In this document: piece by piece, positions 29,148 through 38,955 of the stretch
How the letters are laid out: each line of letters opens with the position of its first letter
Position numbering within the stretch: position 1 is the first letter of the stretch
Source of the DNA: DATJKD01 sp963728295
Lineage (GTDB): Bacteria > Pseudomonadota > Gammaproteobacteria > Steroidobacterales > Steroidobacteraceae
DNA: 64,000 bases
Direction of reading: 5' to 3'
NCBI GenBank assembly: GCA_963728295.1
Contig: CAVSKB010000007.1
Coordinates: 30,715 to 94,714 of the forward strand
The notes under the pieces: generated by a model
Seen by the model: the letters and a program-made list of their open reading frames with translations, nothing else
Databases searched by the model: none
What the model was told of the DNA's origin: nothing
Position numbers and translations under genes: made by a program

Positions 29148-29202
29148 AGCTGGCTTTGCGAGTCCGGCTGCGGGAGCTGTCAGAAGTCGGTGTCCGCTAC
29201 GG

Positions 29203-30732
29203 TTAGGATTTACCGTCGCCGATCGATTCGGAGTTCGCGGAGGCCGACGCGCGAGAACGAGGATAGACGTTCGCCTGCTCGAGCAGCCGGAGATAGATGC
29301 GCCCCTGGCGAAGAACGAACATAAGCATCACGAGATAGACGGAGAACAAAACGATGTTCTCGAGGATCAGTCTCAAGAGAGTTGGCTCAACGCCGTCCAG
29401 CCATCCTCGCGCAAGGTAGACGGCGGCAGCCCCGACAGCAAGTGCCGCGACGGGGAGGCCCACAGTGCGAAAGACGTCCTTCAACGTAATCAACGTGTCT
29501 TTGCGTGCGATGACCAGGACGGGAAGGACCAGGGCGCCCATCGCGAGAGAGAATGCAAGTGCCACTCCACTTGGTCCCCGTGGCAGACCCGCGACATACG
29601 AGGCAATGCACACGACGGCGATCAGGATCGCAATCGTGATGCTGCGTCTCATCCGACCGAGGGCAAACAGCAGCCAGCCGAGCGGGTTAATCAGCGCAAA
29701 TGAGATGACCGTGGGAGCAAGGAGACGGAAGATACCCGTGGCCTCGTGCCACTTCGGGCCGAGAAAGACGAGGATGATGTCATCGGCAAAGATGGCGCAG
29801 CTGCACGCTATGGGAAGGGAAATTGTCAGGAAGAGGCGATAGATGCCCAGGAAATAACTGCGCACCGTGCCTGGATCGTGCTGCACGCGGGCGAGCGCAG
29901 GAAATGCGACGGCGCCCATTGTGGAATGAAGGCTGTCAACTGGCAGATTGATGAGCTGGTAGGCGCGACCGTATATGCCGAGCGCCTCGGCGCCCCATAT
30001 CCGGCCGACCAGCACCTTGTCCATGTTGTAGGCAACGTAAACGATGAGACTGTTTAGCATCACTCGCCCGCCGTAAAGGAGCATTGGTCGCGCGCCCGAA
30101 TTGCGGCGCGGCAGGCTCGGAGTCCAGCCGGAGGCCCACCACATTCCGGCGCAGGCAACGGCTGCCAGCGTAATTGGCGATGCCACCAAAGCCCAATACC
30201 CAGACCCGAAATAGGCCATCGCTATTGAAACGATGATGCTGACCGACAATGCAAGTACCTCCACCATTGCCACGAGATGAATCCTGAGATTGCGAAGCAA
30301 CATCGCGCGGTGCTGTGCAGTCAGGCCGGTCAGGATAAAGGTCGAGCCCGCCGCCAGCATGATCCACACCAGGCGAGGTTCACCATAGAAGGCGGCGACG
30401 CCGCTCGCAGCAATTCCACAGATCGCGGCCAGCAGCAACCCAATGTACACGTTGACCCAGAACAGCATCGATAACTGGCCCTGGTTCACCGTACGGCTTT
30501 GTACGGCGGCATCCGATAGCCCGGCGTCTTTGAACAACGCCATGAACCCGGTAATCGCAGTGACCATGCCAACGAGGCCGAAATCGCCAGGGCTGAGTAG
30601 TCTCGCGAGAACCACCATGGAAATAACGCGAAGCCCTAGCGAAAGCGTTTGACCGGTCGCGGATGCGATCGCCCCGGTTATTGTGCGGCGCTTCAGCTCG
30701 ACAGGGGTCGGATCGGCAGAATTAGCTGTCAA
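29203..30732 (-). CDS. Wzx-type oligosaccharide flippase (MOP superfamily)
   Basis: 509 aa, intact, with about 12-14 hydrophobic helices and the conserved N-terminal block VISMVVLARLLSPGDFGLVG, DAGLSDAAVQSR and LVGRIWGAEALGIYGRAYQL. Members flip undecaprenyl-linked repeat units across the inner membrane for polymerisation by Wzy. It is on the opposite strand to most EPS genes, divergent from the Tat-exported lyase with a ~590-bp gap. The basic tail and length are normal. Confidence 0.92.
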   Translation of the reverse strand: MTANSADPTPVELKRRTITGAIASATGQTLSLGLRVISMVVLARLLSPGDFGLVGMVTAITGFMALFKDAGLSDAAVQSRTVNQGQLSMLFWVNVYIGLLLAAICGIAASGVAAFYGEPRLVWIMLAAGSTFILTGLTAQHRAMLLRNLRIHLVAMVEVLALSVSIIVSIAMAYFGSGYWALVASPITLAAVACAGMWWASGWTPSLPRRNSGARPMLLYGGRVMLNSLIVYVAYNMDKVLVGRIWGAEALGIYGRAYQLINLPVDSLHSTMGAVAFPALARVQHDPGTVRSYFLGIYRLFLTISLPIACSCAIFADDIILVFLGPKWHEATGIFRLLAPTVISFALINPLGWLLFALGRMRRSITIAILIAVVCIASYVAGLPRGPSGVALAFSLAMGALVLPVLVIARKDTLITLKDVFRTVGLPVAALAVGAAAVYLARGWLDGVEPTLLRLILENIVLFSVYLVMLMFVLRQGRIYLRLLEQANVYPRSRASASANSESIGDGKS

Positions 30733-31325
30733 TTGCCTTATCTACGCCGGAGCTTATTATCGTGCTGTCGGAGGGCCCGTGCGCGACCGATGGCAATGGT
30801 GTCTTCAGTAAGCGACAAATTGCAACAGCCCGGGCTGCGAAGTGTGGGTAAAGTCACCCCGCCATTTGCGGCCATTAAGCGGGAACTCATAGTCCGCGGC
30901 GCGAGCCGTCGCACAGAAATCATGGGAAATGTTTCGCGCTCGTGTTGAGGGTTCGTAGTGACGCGCGCGTTTGCCATGCAAGTGTGCACCAGCCAACCAG
31001 GGTGCCTTGTGCGCAACGCAGTCCTCTGCGTCAGTGTTATAGCTGCACACGACTTGCGCCCCAACTGCGTGGCGTTAGGCCTTCGCTGCAACAGGCAGCG
31101 AAGTCCAGCGACTTGTGAGTGTATGGTTCCAAGACTTGAACATGTGTCACAGTTTTTTCCGCCGCCTTCGCCAGACAAGCAGTAATGTGATGCGAGGCGA
31201 ACTTATTACTGCGTTGCAACTATTGATTGAGTTCGAGCGACCCTAGATACTTTAACGAGCAATCGATCGAACCGCTGTCGGATCACATGTTCCACTGCGA
31301 TACGCGGGTTTGGAGGACGAAATTC
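30733..31325. other. Long divergent intergenic region
   Basis: 593 bp between the divergent flippase and lyase genes with no convincing ORF. It probably holds both promoters. It contains the inverted repeat at 31081-31103 and several short GC-rich repeats. No sigma-54 consensus was found on either strand here. Confidence 0.5.
31081..31103. promoter_or_regulatory. Perfect 9-bp inverted repeat upstream of the lyase gene
   Basis: CTTCGCTGC-AACAG-GCAGCGAAG, without a following T-run, ~220 bp before the lyase start. It could be a regulator operator or a leader hairpin; it is not a typical terminator. Confidence 0.35.
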
Positions 31326-33023
31326 ATGCAAATCAAGATCGACCGACGAGACCTGATTACGGGTGCCGCAGCAGTCGCTGCATACACAATGCTGCCACGC
31401 CTGGCGTTCGCAGCTGATCCCGTACCCGCAGGACGTCTTGTGTCCGGTGGACGCTGGCAAGGCCTGGTAGGCGTCGCAGGTGGCATTCCGAATCGAACCA
31501 CGCAGTTTGGGGGCACGATTGCCCCATACAGCGGCTCGGCAAGTACAATCAATTCCGCGCTAGCAAGTTGCCCTGACAATCAAGTCGTTCAACTGGGAGC
31601 AGGTACCTTCAATCTCAGTTCGTCGATCAATATTGCCAAGAGCCGAGTCACGCTTCGAGGCGCAGTCAATTCCAACGGCGCACCAACCACGATATTGAAC
31701 TTTACCGGCGGGTCGAACGGGTTGATCATGTTCGAAGCCCGCGGGGGTTGGGACCTGGCAAATACAGGCTCCTTTTCCACAGCCAATGTCAGTGGCGGCG
31801 TGAGTCGAGGATCGACAACGATAACGTTGGGTTCGACGCCGTCGTCTCTTGTCGTGGGACAGTTCATGCTGATCAGTGCGCCGCGCAGTTCGACGGTCAC
31901 CGGGGGTGGCTGGGCGGACTTGTTCGGTTCCCGCCCATTTACACAAATGGTGAGAGTTACCGGCAAGAATGGCAATGACGTGTCATTCGCACCTGCGATC
32001 AACGCCGATTATCTCAGCGGGTCGGTCCAGGCGCATTGGCGAGGTGCTGGTGATTCTGTTCGCCTCAGTGGAATAGAAAATCTCAGCCTGACGCGCTCAT
32101 CCGCCAGCGGGCATTACGTGCGATTTAGCGGCGCGGATGAATGCTGGGCGAAGAATATCAAGTCGTACGGCGTGCCATCCGGCACTTACCACTACTTCCC
32201 TTATCTGGCGTACCGATGCGAGATCAGACATTGCGACATGGCGCATATGAGTGACCTGACGAACTCAACATACTGCGTGAGCGCGGTCCACTCATCGCAA
32301 CTCTTGATCGAAGACAACTACTTTCATGATATTCCGAATGTCATGCCGATGTTCGGACTCAGTGGATCGGCGTTTTCATACAACTACGTGAATAACCTGC
32401 CCTACAGTCCGTCGGGTTGGCTGTCGCAGATTGTCTTTTTCCACGGGAGTCACAACCATTACAACCTCTTCGAAGGCAACTGGTGTGCCTCCAGTTACAA
32501 CGACGCAGGAGGCGGTTCGCGCAACAACCTCTGGTTTAGAAACAGAATGCGCGGATGGGACGCCGCCGGACCGAAGAACGGAAATACCGAGCCGATGAGT
32601 CTCTGCGATAACCATAGCAACGTGACCATGGCGGGCAACGTTCTAGGCGAGAATGGCGTCCACTCGAGTATGCAGGCGGTTTTCTCTGGTGAAGACAACT
32701 TTCCAAATACGGTGATCTACAACCTGCACAACACTCCGGCGGCATCGATCGTAAAAGTCGGCAACTACAACACCGTCAATGACGGTGTCCCGTCGACAGA
32801 GGCCGTTGGTGCAGGCGACAGCCTGCCTGCGAGCTACCTGTACTCGTCGAAGCCCGCATGGTTCGGTAGCCTGCCGTGGCCGTGGTGCAATCCGGCGAAC
32901 TTCACGCAGTCCAACAATTTCCAGAGCCTGCCTGCTGGATATCGTGCTGCAAATGGTAGAGATCCTGCGCCTGGCGACAGCACGGCGCCCGAGCCTCCGA
33001 GTGACGTCCGCATTACAGGCTGA
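31326..33023 (+). CDS. Tat-exported parallel beta-helix (pectate-lyase-like) protein
   Basis: 565 aa from the ATG at 31326 (MQIKIDRRDLITGAAAV); the frame is open further upstream but the twin-arginine signal fixes this start. Arg7-Arg8 is followed by a hydrophobic stretch and a likely cleavage after Ala29 (RLAFA-ADP). The mature part has the repeated Asn/Ser/Gly-rich turns of a right-handed beta-helix (TLRGAVNSNGAPTTIL, CEIRHCDMAHMSD, LLIEDNYFHDIPNV) and DGVPS-type ends. By analogy with alginate and xanthan loci, a lyase inside an EPS locus may trim polymer in the periplasm. Catalytic residues cannot be assigned by eye. Confidence 0.8.
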   Translation: MQIKIDRRDLITGAAAVAAYTMLPRLAFAADPVPAGRLVSGGRWQGLVGVAGGIPNRTTQFGGTIAPYSGSASTINSALASCPDNQVVQLGAGTFNLSSSINIAKSRVTLRGAVNSNGAPTTILNFTGGSNGLIMFEARGGWDLANTGSFSTANVSGGVSRGSTTITLGSTPSSLVVGQFMLISAPRSSTVTGGGWADLFGSRPFTQMVRVTGKNGNDVSFAPAINADYLSGSVQAHWRGAGDSVRLSGIENLSLTRSSASGHYVRFSGADECWAKNIKSYGVPSGTYHYFPYLAYRCEIRHCDMAHMSDLTNSTYCVSAVHSSQLLIEDNYFHDIPNVMPMFGLSGSAFSYNYVNNLPYSPSGWLSQIVFFHGSHNHYNLFEGNWCASSYNDAGGGSRNNLWFRNRMRGWDAAGPKNGNTEPMSLCDNHSNVTMAGNVLGENGVHSSMQAVFSGEDNFPNTVIYNLHNTPAASIVKVGNYNTVNDGVPSTEAVGAGDSLPASYLYSSKPAWFGSLPWPWCNPANFTQSNNFQSLPAGYRAANGRDPAPGDSTAPEPPSDVRITG

Positions 33024-33156
33024 GGAAGTCGGGATCGACCCTCCATAATCCGTCTCGAGCAAGCGCCCCTAAGGCAGCAGGCCCAGAGGGCGGTTCGTAG
33101 CGCTGAACCTGCGACGGGATCGGCAATGCCGTTCCCGATTGCAGTAAGCTGAGCTC

Positions 33157-34620
33157 ATGTTCCCCGGACTCGCACTCCTGATCTGCCTGGCCGCAATCCT
33201 GGCATTGCTCAGGTTCGATCAGCAGTGGCGTAGTACGGTTTCGAGTGCACTGTGGTTGCCGTTACTCTGGCTCCTGATCCTGGGATCTCGACCGGTTTCG
33301 CTTTGGTTTGCGCCAGCCGCCGTGATGAAAGGCGGCAGTGCGTATTTGTCCTATGTTGACGGCAACGCGCTCGATCGGGCCATCTACCTGGCAATGATCG
33401 TCAGCGGCCTCGTCATCCTGGCACGACGAGCGGTTCGATGGCGCCAGGTGATCTCGCAAAATCCATGGCTGTACCTGTTCATGGGTTATTGCGCGGTGAG
33501 TATCCTGTGGTCCGACTACCCATTTGTTGCCATGAAGCGGTGGGTAAAGGACTTCGGGAACGTGGTGATGGTGCTCATCGTGATGACTGAGCCTGTCCCA
33601 GCTGCGGCCATGCGAAGTCTTCTGTTACGTGCCACCTATGTACTGGTGCCTCTTTCGGTGGTACTCGTCAAGTACTTTCCAGACCTCGCGAGATCGTATC
33701 GCCGATGGTCGGGCGACTACTTTTTCATGGGTGTGAATACCGACAAGAACATGTTCGGTATGGTCCTTACCGTGTTGACAATCGGAGTGGCGTGGGCATG
33801 GCTTGACCTCAAGGGCGAGCCCGCCAGCCGCCGGAAGACGACCCAGGCCGTTATCTTCGCGATCATCCTCCTCATGATCGGATGGCTGCTGCTCGGCACA
33901 AACTCCGCAACGGCATTGATCTGCTCGTCCTTGGGTGTTGCCGTGTTGTTGCTATTTCGCATTGGCTCCGTTCGAAGGCACGTCTACAAATGGGCAATTT
34001 CGGGAGCGACCATCGGTCTGCTACTTGTGATGTCCGGCGCCTGGAACGCAATACAGTTGTCCCTGATTCGGCTACTCGGGCGTGATCCTGGACTGCATGG
34101 CCGGAAGGACATCTGGGCTGCGGTACTTTCGGAAAGAACAAACCCTGTGATCGGGGTCGGGTATTACAGCTTTTGGAGCCCTGAGCGAGTCGAGAGATTA
34201 TCCAAGACCTACTATTACGACCTGAATGAGGCACACAATGGCTATCTCGAGGTGTACCTGAATGGTGGCCTGATCGGCATCGGGCTATTGATCGCGTTTT
34301 TGGCGGCAACGGCATCTCGTGGTGCGAAGGCGGTGGCGGCCGGGGAGGCGAACAGCCTGGGCGCACTGAGGTTGGCGCTCGTGGCCACAGCTGTGATCTA
34401 CGCGGTCACGGAAGCTGTCTTCAATCGAATGGACATGATCTGGTTTGGGCTACTTCTGGTGGCTGCAGGCACGGCGCACGGCGCTACGGCACTCAGGCAA
34501 ATCGAATCGGCAACTTCGACGGAAACGACGCTGAGCCGTTCGCCTCGGGGTCCGCGCTACCGGCGTACAACCGTGCCCCGGCCTCGGCGCATTATCGCTC
34601 GCCGGTCGCGAACCCCTTGA
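33157..34620 (+). CDS. Wzy/O-antigen-ligase-family polymerase
   Basis: 487 aa membrane protein with about 11 hydrophobic helices and the Wzy_C signature near the C-terminus (LNEAHNGYLEVYLNGGLIG), preceded by a long periplasmic loop with GRKDIW and NPVIGVGYYSFW. Either polymerises the flipped repeat units or ligates glycan to lipid A-core. With a Wzx and a Wzz-like protein in the same locus, polymerase is the likelier role. The 3' end runs ~28-64 bp into the convergent glycosyltransferase; the Arg-rich last ~25 residues may be an artefact of an indel. Confidence 0.88.
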   Translation: MFPGLALLICLAAILALLRFDQQWRSTVSSALWLPLLWLLILGSRPVSLWFAPAAVMKGGSAYLSYVDGNALDRAIYLAMIVSGLVILARRAVRWRQVISQNPWLYLFMGYCAVSILWSDYPFVAMKRWVKDFGNVVMVLIVMTEPVPAAAMRSLLLRATYVLVPLSVVLVKYFPDLARSYRRWSGDYFFMGVNTDKNMFGMVLTVLTIGVAWAWLDLKGEPASRRKTTQAVIFAIILLMIGWLLLGTNSATALICSSLGVAVLLLFRIGSVRRHVYKWAISGATIGLLLVMSGAWNAIQLSLIRLLGRDPGLHGRKDIWAAVLSERTNPVIGVGYYSFWSPERVERLSKTYYYDLNEAHNGYLEVYLNGGLIGIGLLIAFLAATASRGAKAVAAGEANSLGALRLALVATAVIYAVTEAVFNRMDMIWFGLLLVAAGTAHGATALRQIESATSTETTLSRSPRGPRYRRTTVPRPRRIIARRSRTP

Positions 34621-35843
34621 TCAACTGGAGATAGCGCAGCCTTCATCACTTCCCAGCGAATGGGGTGCAACTCCTCTCGAGCCTGCCGGATAAGCCGATG
34701 CCGCAGGCTTTCATTATCGTAAATCTCGACCATCCGATTGGCCAGATCCTCGACATCACCCGGGACGAAGAATGCCACGGCATCGTCGCTGAAGTAGTGA
34801 TTGATCGTCCGGAGTCGCGATGCAATAACTGGCCTGCCCATGATTACGTATTCGGACAGCTTGTTCGAGAACGAATAATCGAGAAAGACATCCTGTCGCG
34901 TTGCGAGTACACCTGCGCTCGACTGTCGGAGCCATTCATGGACCTCCTGCGGCGGTACGGTTCCGATCAGCCGTACCCGTGACGAAAGGCCGAGCCGCTG
35001 GATCTGCTCCTCAAGTGCCTGGCGCTCAGTGCCGCTGCCGAGAATCCAGAATTGCGCATCGGGCATGCGATCGAGTGCGGACGCAAAGGCTTCGATCGCC
35101 AAATCCAGACCGTAGATTCGCGTCAGCGTGCCGTGATACATGAATACAAACGAATCGGTCCGCGGGGACCGCCCCGCCGCAGACTCCGGCCCACGCTGTG
35201 CGAACAGGCTCTCGTCCGCCGAGTTCATGAGGACCGTCGAACAACCGGTGTCGAGTCCACGGCCTCTTAGCAACTCCTGCACAGGCTCGTTGATGGTAAT
35301 GACGTGATCGGCGTAAGTCATGCTCGCGCGCTCGATTCGTTTCAGAGCTCTGATGATCCATGAGGAATCTGGCGCGTTGTACTTGGAGGTATAGAACTCC
35401 GGAGTAATCTCGTGCATGTCCAGTATCAACCTGGAGCCCATCAGTCGCGCGGGAAGCCCTGCAAAGACCAGAAAGTCCGGTAGTGTGTTGATGTCTACGA
35501 ATTGGTACCGATGCTGCCGAGTCAAGAGGGCGAGCTTCCAGAAAACCCAGATAAAAAACGCGCAATACTCGAAACCGTAGCGAGCGAGGGAAGCTCGCTG
35601 CTTGCCAAGGTTGAGTGTGTATACGTGCACGCCGTTGAGATCGAACTCCTTGGCGCGACTGTCAGGAGCTCTTAATGCCAGGGCATCGACGCGGAAGCCT
35701 GCTGCGACTAACGCTTCAGCTTTGCGTCGAACTCGTATGTCGCCCTCATAGTAGCCCTGCACGACTATGCATGCGGACCTCATGTGCGATGTCCGGTCAA
35801 CGAGATCCTGCCACATGGATTTGCCCGGACTCGTCCGCGGCAT
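34557..35843 (-). CDS. Glycosyltransferase family 4
   Basis: About 420 aa starting MPRTSPGKSMWQD at an ATG that shares one base with the upstream deacetylase stop (TGATG); ATGs at 35816 and 35783 are alternatives. Motifs: QGYYEGDIRVRRKAEALVAA, LILDMHEITPEFY, FVFMYHGTLTRIYGLDLAIE, QFWILGSGTE and FSNKLSEYVIMGRPVIASRL, the last being the donor-site region. Near nt 34625 a frame change would give the tail YLQLIKGFATGER with a stop at 34592, a more natural end than the stop at 34557. It adds a sugar in the EPS or LPS pathway. Confidence 0.87.
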   Translation of the reverse strand: MPRTSPGKSMWQDLVDRTSHMRSACIVVQGYYEGDIRVRRKAEALVAAGFRVDALALRAPDSRAKEFDLNGVHVYTLNLGKQRASLARYGFEYCAFFIWVFWKLALLTRQHRYQFVDINTLPDFLVFAGLPARLMGSRLILDMHEITPEFYTSKYNAPDSSWIIRALKRIERASMTYADHVITINEPVQELLRGRGLDTGCSTVLMNSADESLFAQRGPESAAGRSPRTDSFVFMYHGTLTRIYGLDLAIEAFASALDRMPDAQFWILGSGTERQALEEQIQRLGLSSRVRLIGTVPPQEVHEWLRQSSAGVLATRQDVFLDYSFSNKLSEYVIMGRPVIASRLRTINHYFSDDAVAFFVPGDVEDLANRMVEIYDNESLRHRLIRQAREELHPIRWEVMKAALSPVDQGVRDRRAIMRRGRGTVVRR

Positions 35844-37511
35844 CAGCGTGTCGCATCGTGCAGGTCTCCTGACGCCTGCTCGAACGTTAAGGAAGCGGCG
35901 CCGGTCCACGAAAGGTCGGAAAACCCAACGGAGTCGACACGCCCGGTCATGCGAGTCATGCCGTTGTGGACGCGTACCCGGACGGCAGGACGAAATTGCG
36001 TCGCCGTACTCCTCGATGGTGGTGCGATACGTTCCATCACCGTTCCTGGTCTCGTGAAACCGCACTGAACGACGTTGCCGGAACCAGTCCACGACCTCCT
36101 CGGCGCTTCCGAAGGTAGCGCCGGTGTCCCGTAAGCGCTTCAGGAGCCGGATGTAGAAGTCGCCCCAGTAGCGCTCCGGAGCGTGGCTACGATCGTGCCA
36201 GAGCACTGTAAGGACGCCGCCGTGCTGCTCTACCTGTCGAATCAGATGGTTGCAGGCATCCCATGCCTGCAGCTCGCTCAAGGCCAGCTTGTCCGGAAAG
36301 AACAGCGCACCGTCCTGGATATGCAACGGCAACTCCAGCAACCGGCTTACTCCGGGTGGCCTGAAGACCTGAGTCGTGCCGCAGCGATAGCCGATCGCGC
36401 CGTTGTAACCTGCGGTGGAGTCGTACTCCACGCCGGACTCGTCAAGGACGCGCCAGCTGTTCGCGGTCCTGCAGCAGCCAATGCATTCGAATCCCGCGCG
36501 ACCGGTCTGCCAGTCGCTGCCGAAACACGTTCTAGTTCGTCGCGTGCAGCGTCGACGCTATGCCAGGCGTCAATACCATGTACCCCGATCTCGTTTCCGG
36601 CGGACAGGATAAGCGGGATCCACTCGGGGATATCGCCGACGTCGTACTTTGAAGCCCGCCTGGAAGGGTGGCTTGCTGAAACCTTCTCGCCGGGCCGGTC
36701 ACGATAGGGAATGAGGAAGTATGTGGCGTGAAGCTCCTTCTCGACTTCCAGATACCATTCAAAGGGGAGCCAGAAATCCTGGCCAGTCGCAGGTACACCA
36801 AGGGCAATTTCAGGACCGCACACCAGGAGCCGAGCAAGCGCCTGAAGGATGTAGTACCGCGGAGCCAGCCCGCTACTGCACCGACGGTGGCTCGATATGC
36901 GAAACCCCACATGGTGTGATCGAGAAAGTGGTGTCGGATTCCGACAAAGTCGATGTCGTGCGTCAAACATGCGTGAAACGGACTGCCGGCAGGCACCGCT
37001 GGAATCTCGAGCAGGGGTATACCTGCCAGGACAATCTCCTGGCGTAGCAGAGAAATGTGGATCTCAAGCGCCGGGTGTCCAGCATTTTGCGCTGGTTGGC
37101 CGTTGGTCAGCAGGTGATTGACTTCGTCGAAGAGATCATATCCAACGCGAACGACGGTGCCGTCCACCATCGATCTTCGAATCGCGACAGGCCGCGCGCC
37201 GGCGACAGCGACCGGTGTTGCGGTAGGGGCGTCCTGAAAGGTCCGCGCGCTGCCATAGAGCGGCAGCGATACGCCGGCGTAGGTGACCATTGGAGTGGTC
37301 AGGCAATCGCCCGGATCCTGCGTCGTGCGCGTAGGACTTCGAGCCATACAGAATCAGAAGTCGAGGCGGGATGGGCGGAAGCGAGCCGTCCGTGGACACA
37401 ACTGACGTCATAGCGCCGATCATCACGCAGTCGCTCCCAGGGAGTCTTGAATAGTTCGAAGAACTCCTGCACGGAATCGAACTGGCTGGAATCTGCCAGA
37501 ACCCCGATCAT
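35843..37511 (-). CDS. Polysaccharide deacetylase-like protein, multiple frameshifts
   Basis: One ~550-aa gene spread over several frames. In order: MIGVLADSSQFDSVQEFFEL, IPPRLLILYGSKSYAHD, VTYAGVSLPLYGS, LEIPAVPAGSPFHACLTHDI with DFV after it (metal Asp-Asp motif THDID), ATYFLIPYRDRPGEK, NEIGVHGIDAWHS (second metal motif HGxxxxH), LPLHIQDGALFF and GGVLTVLWHDRSHAPERYWG. These are typical NodB-fold markers of the EPS-associated deacetylases that act on large N-acetyl sugars. At least four frame breaks occur. Its stop overlaps the glycosyltransferase start, so they form one unit. A start at 37568 is also possible. Confidence 0.75.
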
Positions 37512-37652
37512 CAGGCAGCGACGCTTGAGAAGTTCAGGTGGCCGGGGGGCCGCCGCACCGAGCGGCAACAGCGCACAAAGCGCGACTCGGGCCGCAGGTT
37601 TTCTGGCATTTTTGCTGCTTTGGAAGCAATTGATGCGATTATAGCTACGCCG

Positions 37653-37670
37653 TGCCCGCGCATGCGGGCA
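37653..37670. promoter_or_regulatory. Perfect inverted repeat in the divergent gap
   Basis: TGCCCGC-GCAT-GCGGGCA in the 247-bp gap between the divergent deacetylase and heptosyltransferase genes. A TATAAT box on the minus strand (37638-37643) lies beside it, so it could be an operator for the deacetylase promoter. No function is proven. Confidence 0.35.
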
Positions 37671-37758
37671 GGAGCCTGAAGGTCGATCGTCCGCGCAAAC
37701 ACTTTTCCCGGATCAATGGGGGGACAGGCCCTCCTGGTTGACATAATTCACCGACGCC

Positions 37759-38947
37759 ATGACGCGACTAATGCACACTGATTGCCGGCAGTTCAAGACC
37801 GATCGCCCATGCGCACCGCACAGAGTCGCAGGGTTATGTCTGCGAAACCTGCCCTGTCTATGACCCGATCAGTCTTCGTGTTCTCATTATCAAGCTGGAT
37901 GCGACTGGGGATGTTCTTCGTACGACGAGTATCCTGCGCCCGCTGCACGCAGCGTACCCGTCTGCACACGTTACATGGATTACACGACCCGAGTCGGTCG
38001 AAGTCCTGAAACCGAACGACCTGATCGACGAGGTCGTCGTGTTCGGCACCGAGGCCCTTCTTCTGTTGGAGTCACAGCCATTTGATATCGTGATAAATCC
38101 AGACTCGTCCATGACATCGTCTCGGTTGGCTGCAATTGCACGTGGGCGGGAGAAGCGCGGCTTTACGCTCGATGACACGGGCGTGCTTGCTCCCCTGAAT
38201 GAGGACGCCGACTACTGGTACCACTGCGGGACCGATGACAACAAGAAGAAGGCCAACCAGCGTACGTACCAATCGATCCTGATTGGCATGTCTGGCCTGC
38301 CGTCAACGGAATGTCCCGATCATCTGGCAAGTGACTGAGGCGGAGTCGCGATTTGCAGAGAGAGTTCGCGTTTCGGCATGACATCAGCATCGGACAGGAT
38401 GTCGTTATCGGGCTGAACACAGGGGCCGGCGGGCGATGGCGCTGGAAAAAGTGGACGGAGGAAGGGTTCAGAGCGCTCGTAGAGTCGATCCTGGCGGACA
38501 GTCCACGGACGAAAGTCCTCCTGTACGGGGGTCCTGAAGAACGAGAGAGAAACAATGCGCTGGCAGGTATAGCACCTGATCGACTTGTGGACACGGGTAC
38601 CGGTAATTCATTGCGGCAATTTGGTGCACTCGTCGACCTGTGCGACGTAATGGTGACCGGAGATACGATGGCGCTTCATCTGGCGGCAGCGCTCAGAAAG
38701 CGAATTGTCGCGCTTTTGGTCCTGACAAGCGCTGTTGAAATTGAGCTGTACGGTCGCGGCGCAAAGGTAATTCCGTCGACCATGCCTTGCCTGGGTTGCT
38801 ATCTCAGCGATTGCGACATTCGACCGTCCTGCATGGAGAGCATCACGCCGGACATCGTATTTGCCGCGGTTAAGCGGGAAGTCGACGTCGTCCTCTCGTC
38901 CCGGCACGCGCATCGACGTGACAACGCACGCATCAGGCCAGACGTAA
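37759..38947 (+). CDS. Glycosyltransferase family 9 (heptosyltransferase-like), frameshifts
   Basis: Begins MHTDCRQFKTDRPC in one frame, then YVCETCPVYDPISLRVLIIK in another: a Cys-bearing N-terminus typical of EPS-locus GT9 proteins, followed by LDATGDVLRTTSILRPLH and DIVINPDSSMTSSRLAA. After a frame change near 38335 comes VIGLNTGAGGRWRWKKW, VLLYGGPEE, LVDLCDVMVTGDTMALHLAA and CLGCYLSDCDIRPSCM. GT9 enzymes move ADP-heptose to LPS core; four ADP-heptose genes follow directly. The end is uncertain because the frame runs on into the next gene; alternative-frame stops lie at 38919-38921 and 38945-38947. Confidence 0.8.
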
Positions 38948-38955
38948 CCGCAACC

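Noticed and set aside
30880..30920. Shared GTCCGCGGCGCG-type string with 54636 and CGTCGCACAGAAAT with 62160
   Set aside because: Only 14-20 bp of GC-rich similarity with no consistent position relative to genes; could be chance.
34557..36431. Single 624-codon minus-strand frame read as a deacetylase-glycosyltransferase fusion
   Set aside because: The deacetylase tail in another frame ends with a TGA overlapping the glycosyltransferase ATG at 35843, so these are two coupled genes joined by an indel.
37737..37742. TTGACA before the GT9 gene as a -35 box
   Set aside because: It lies only 17 bp ahead of the start codon, leaving no room for a -10 box and leader.
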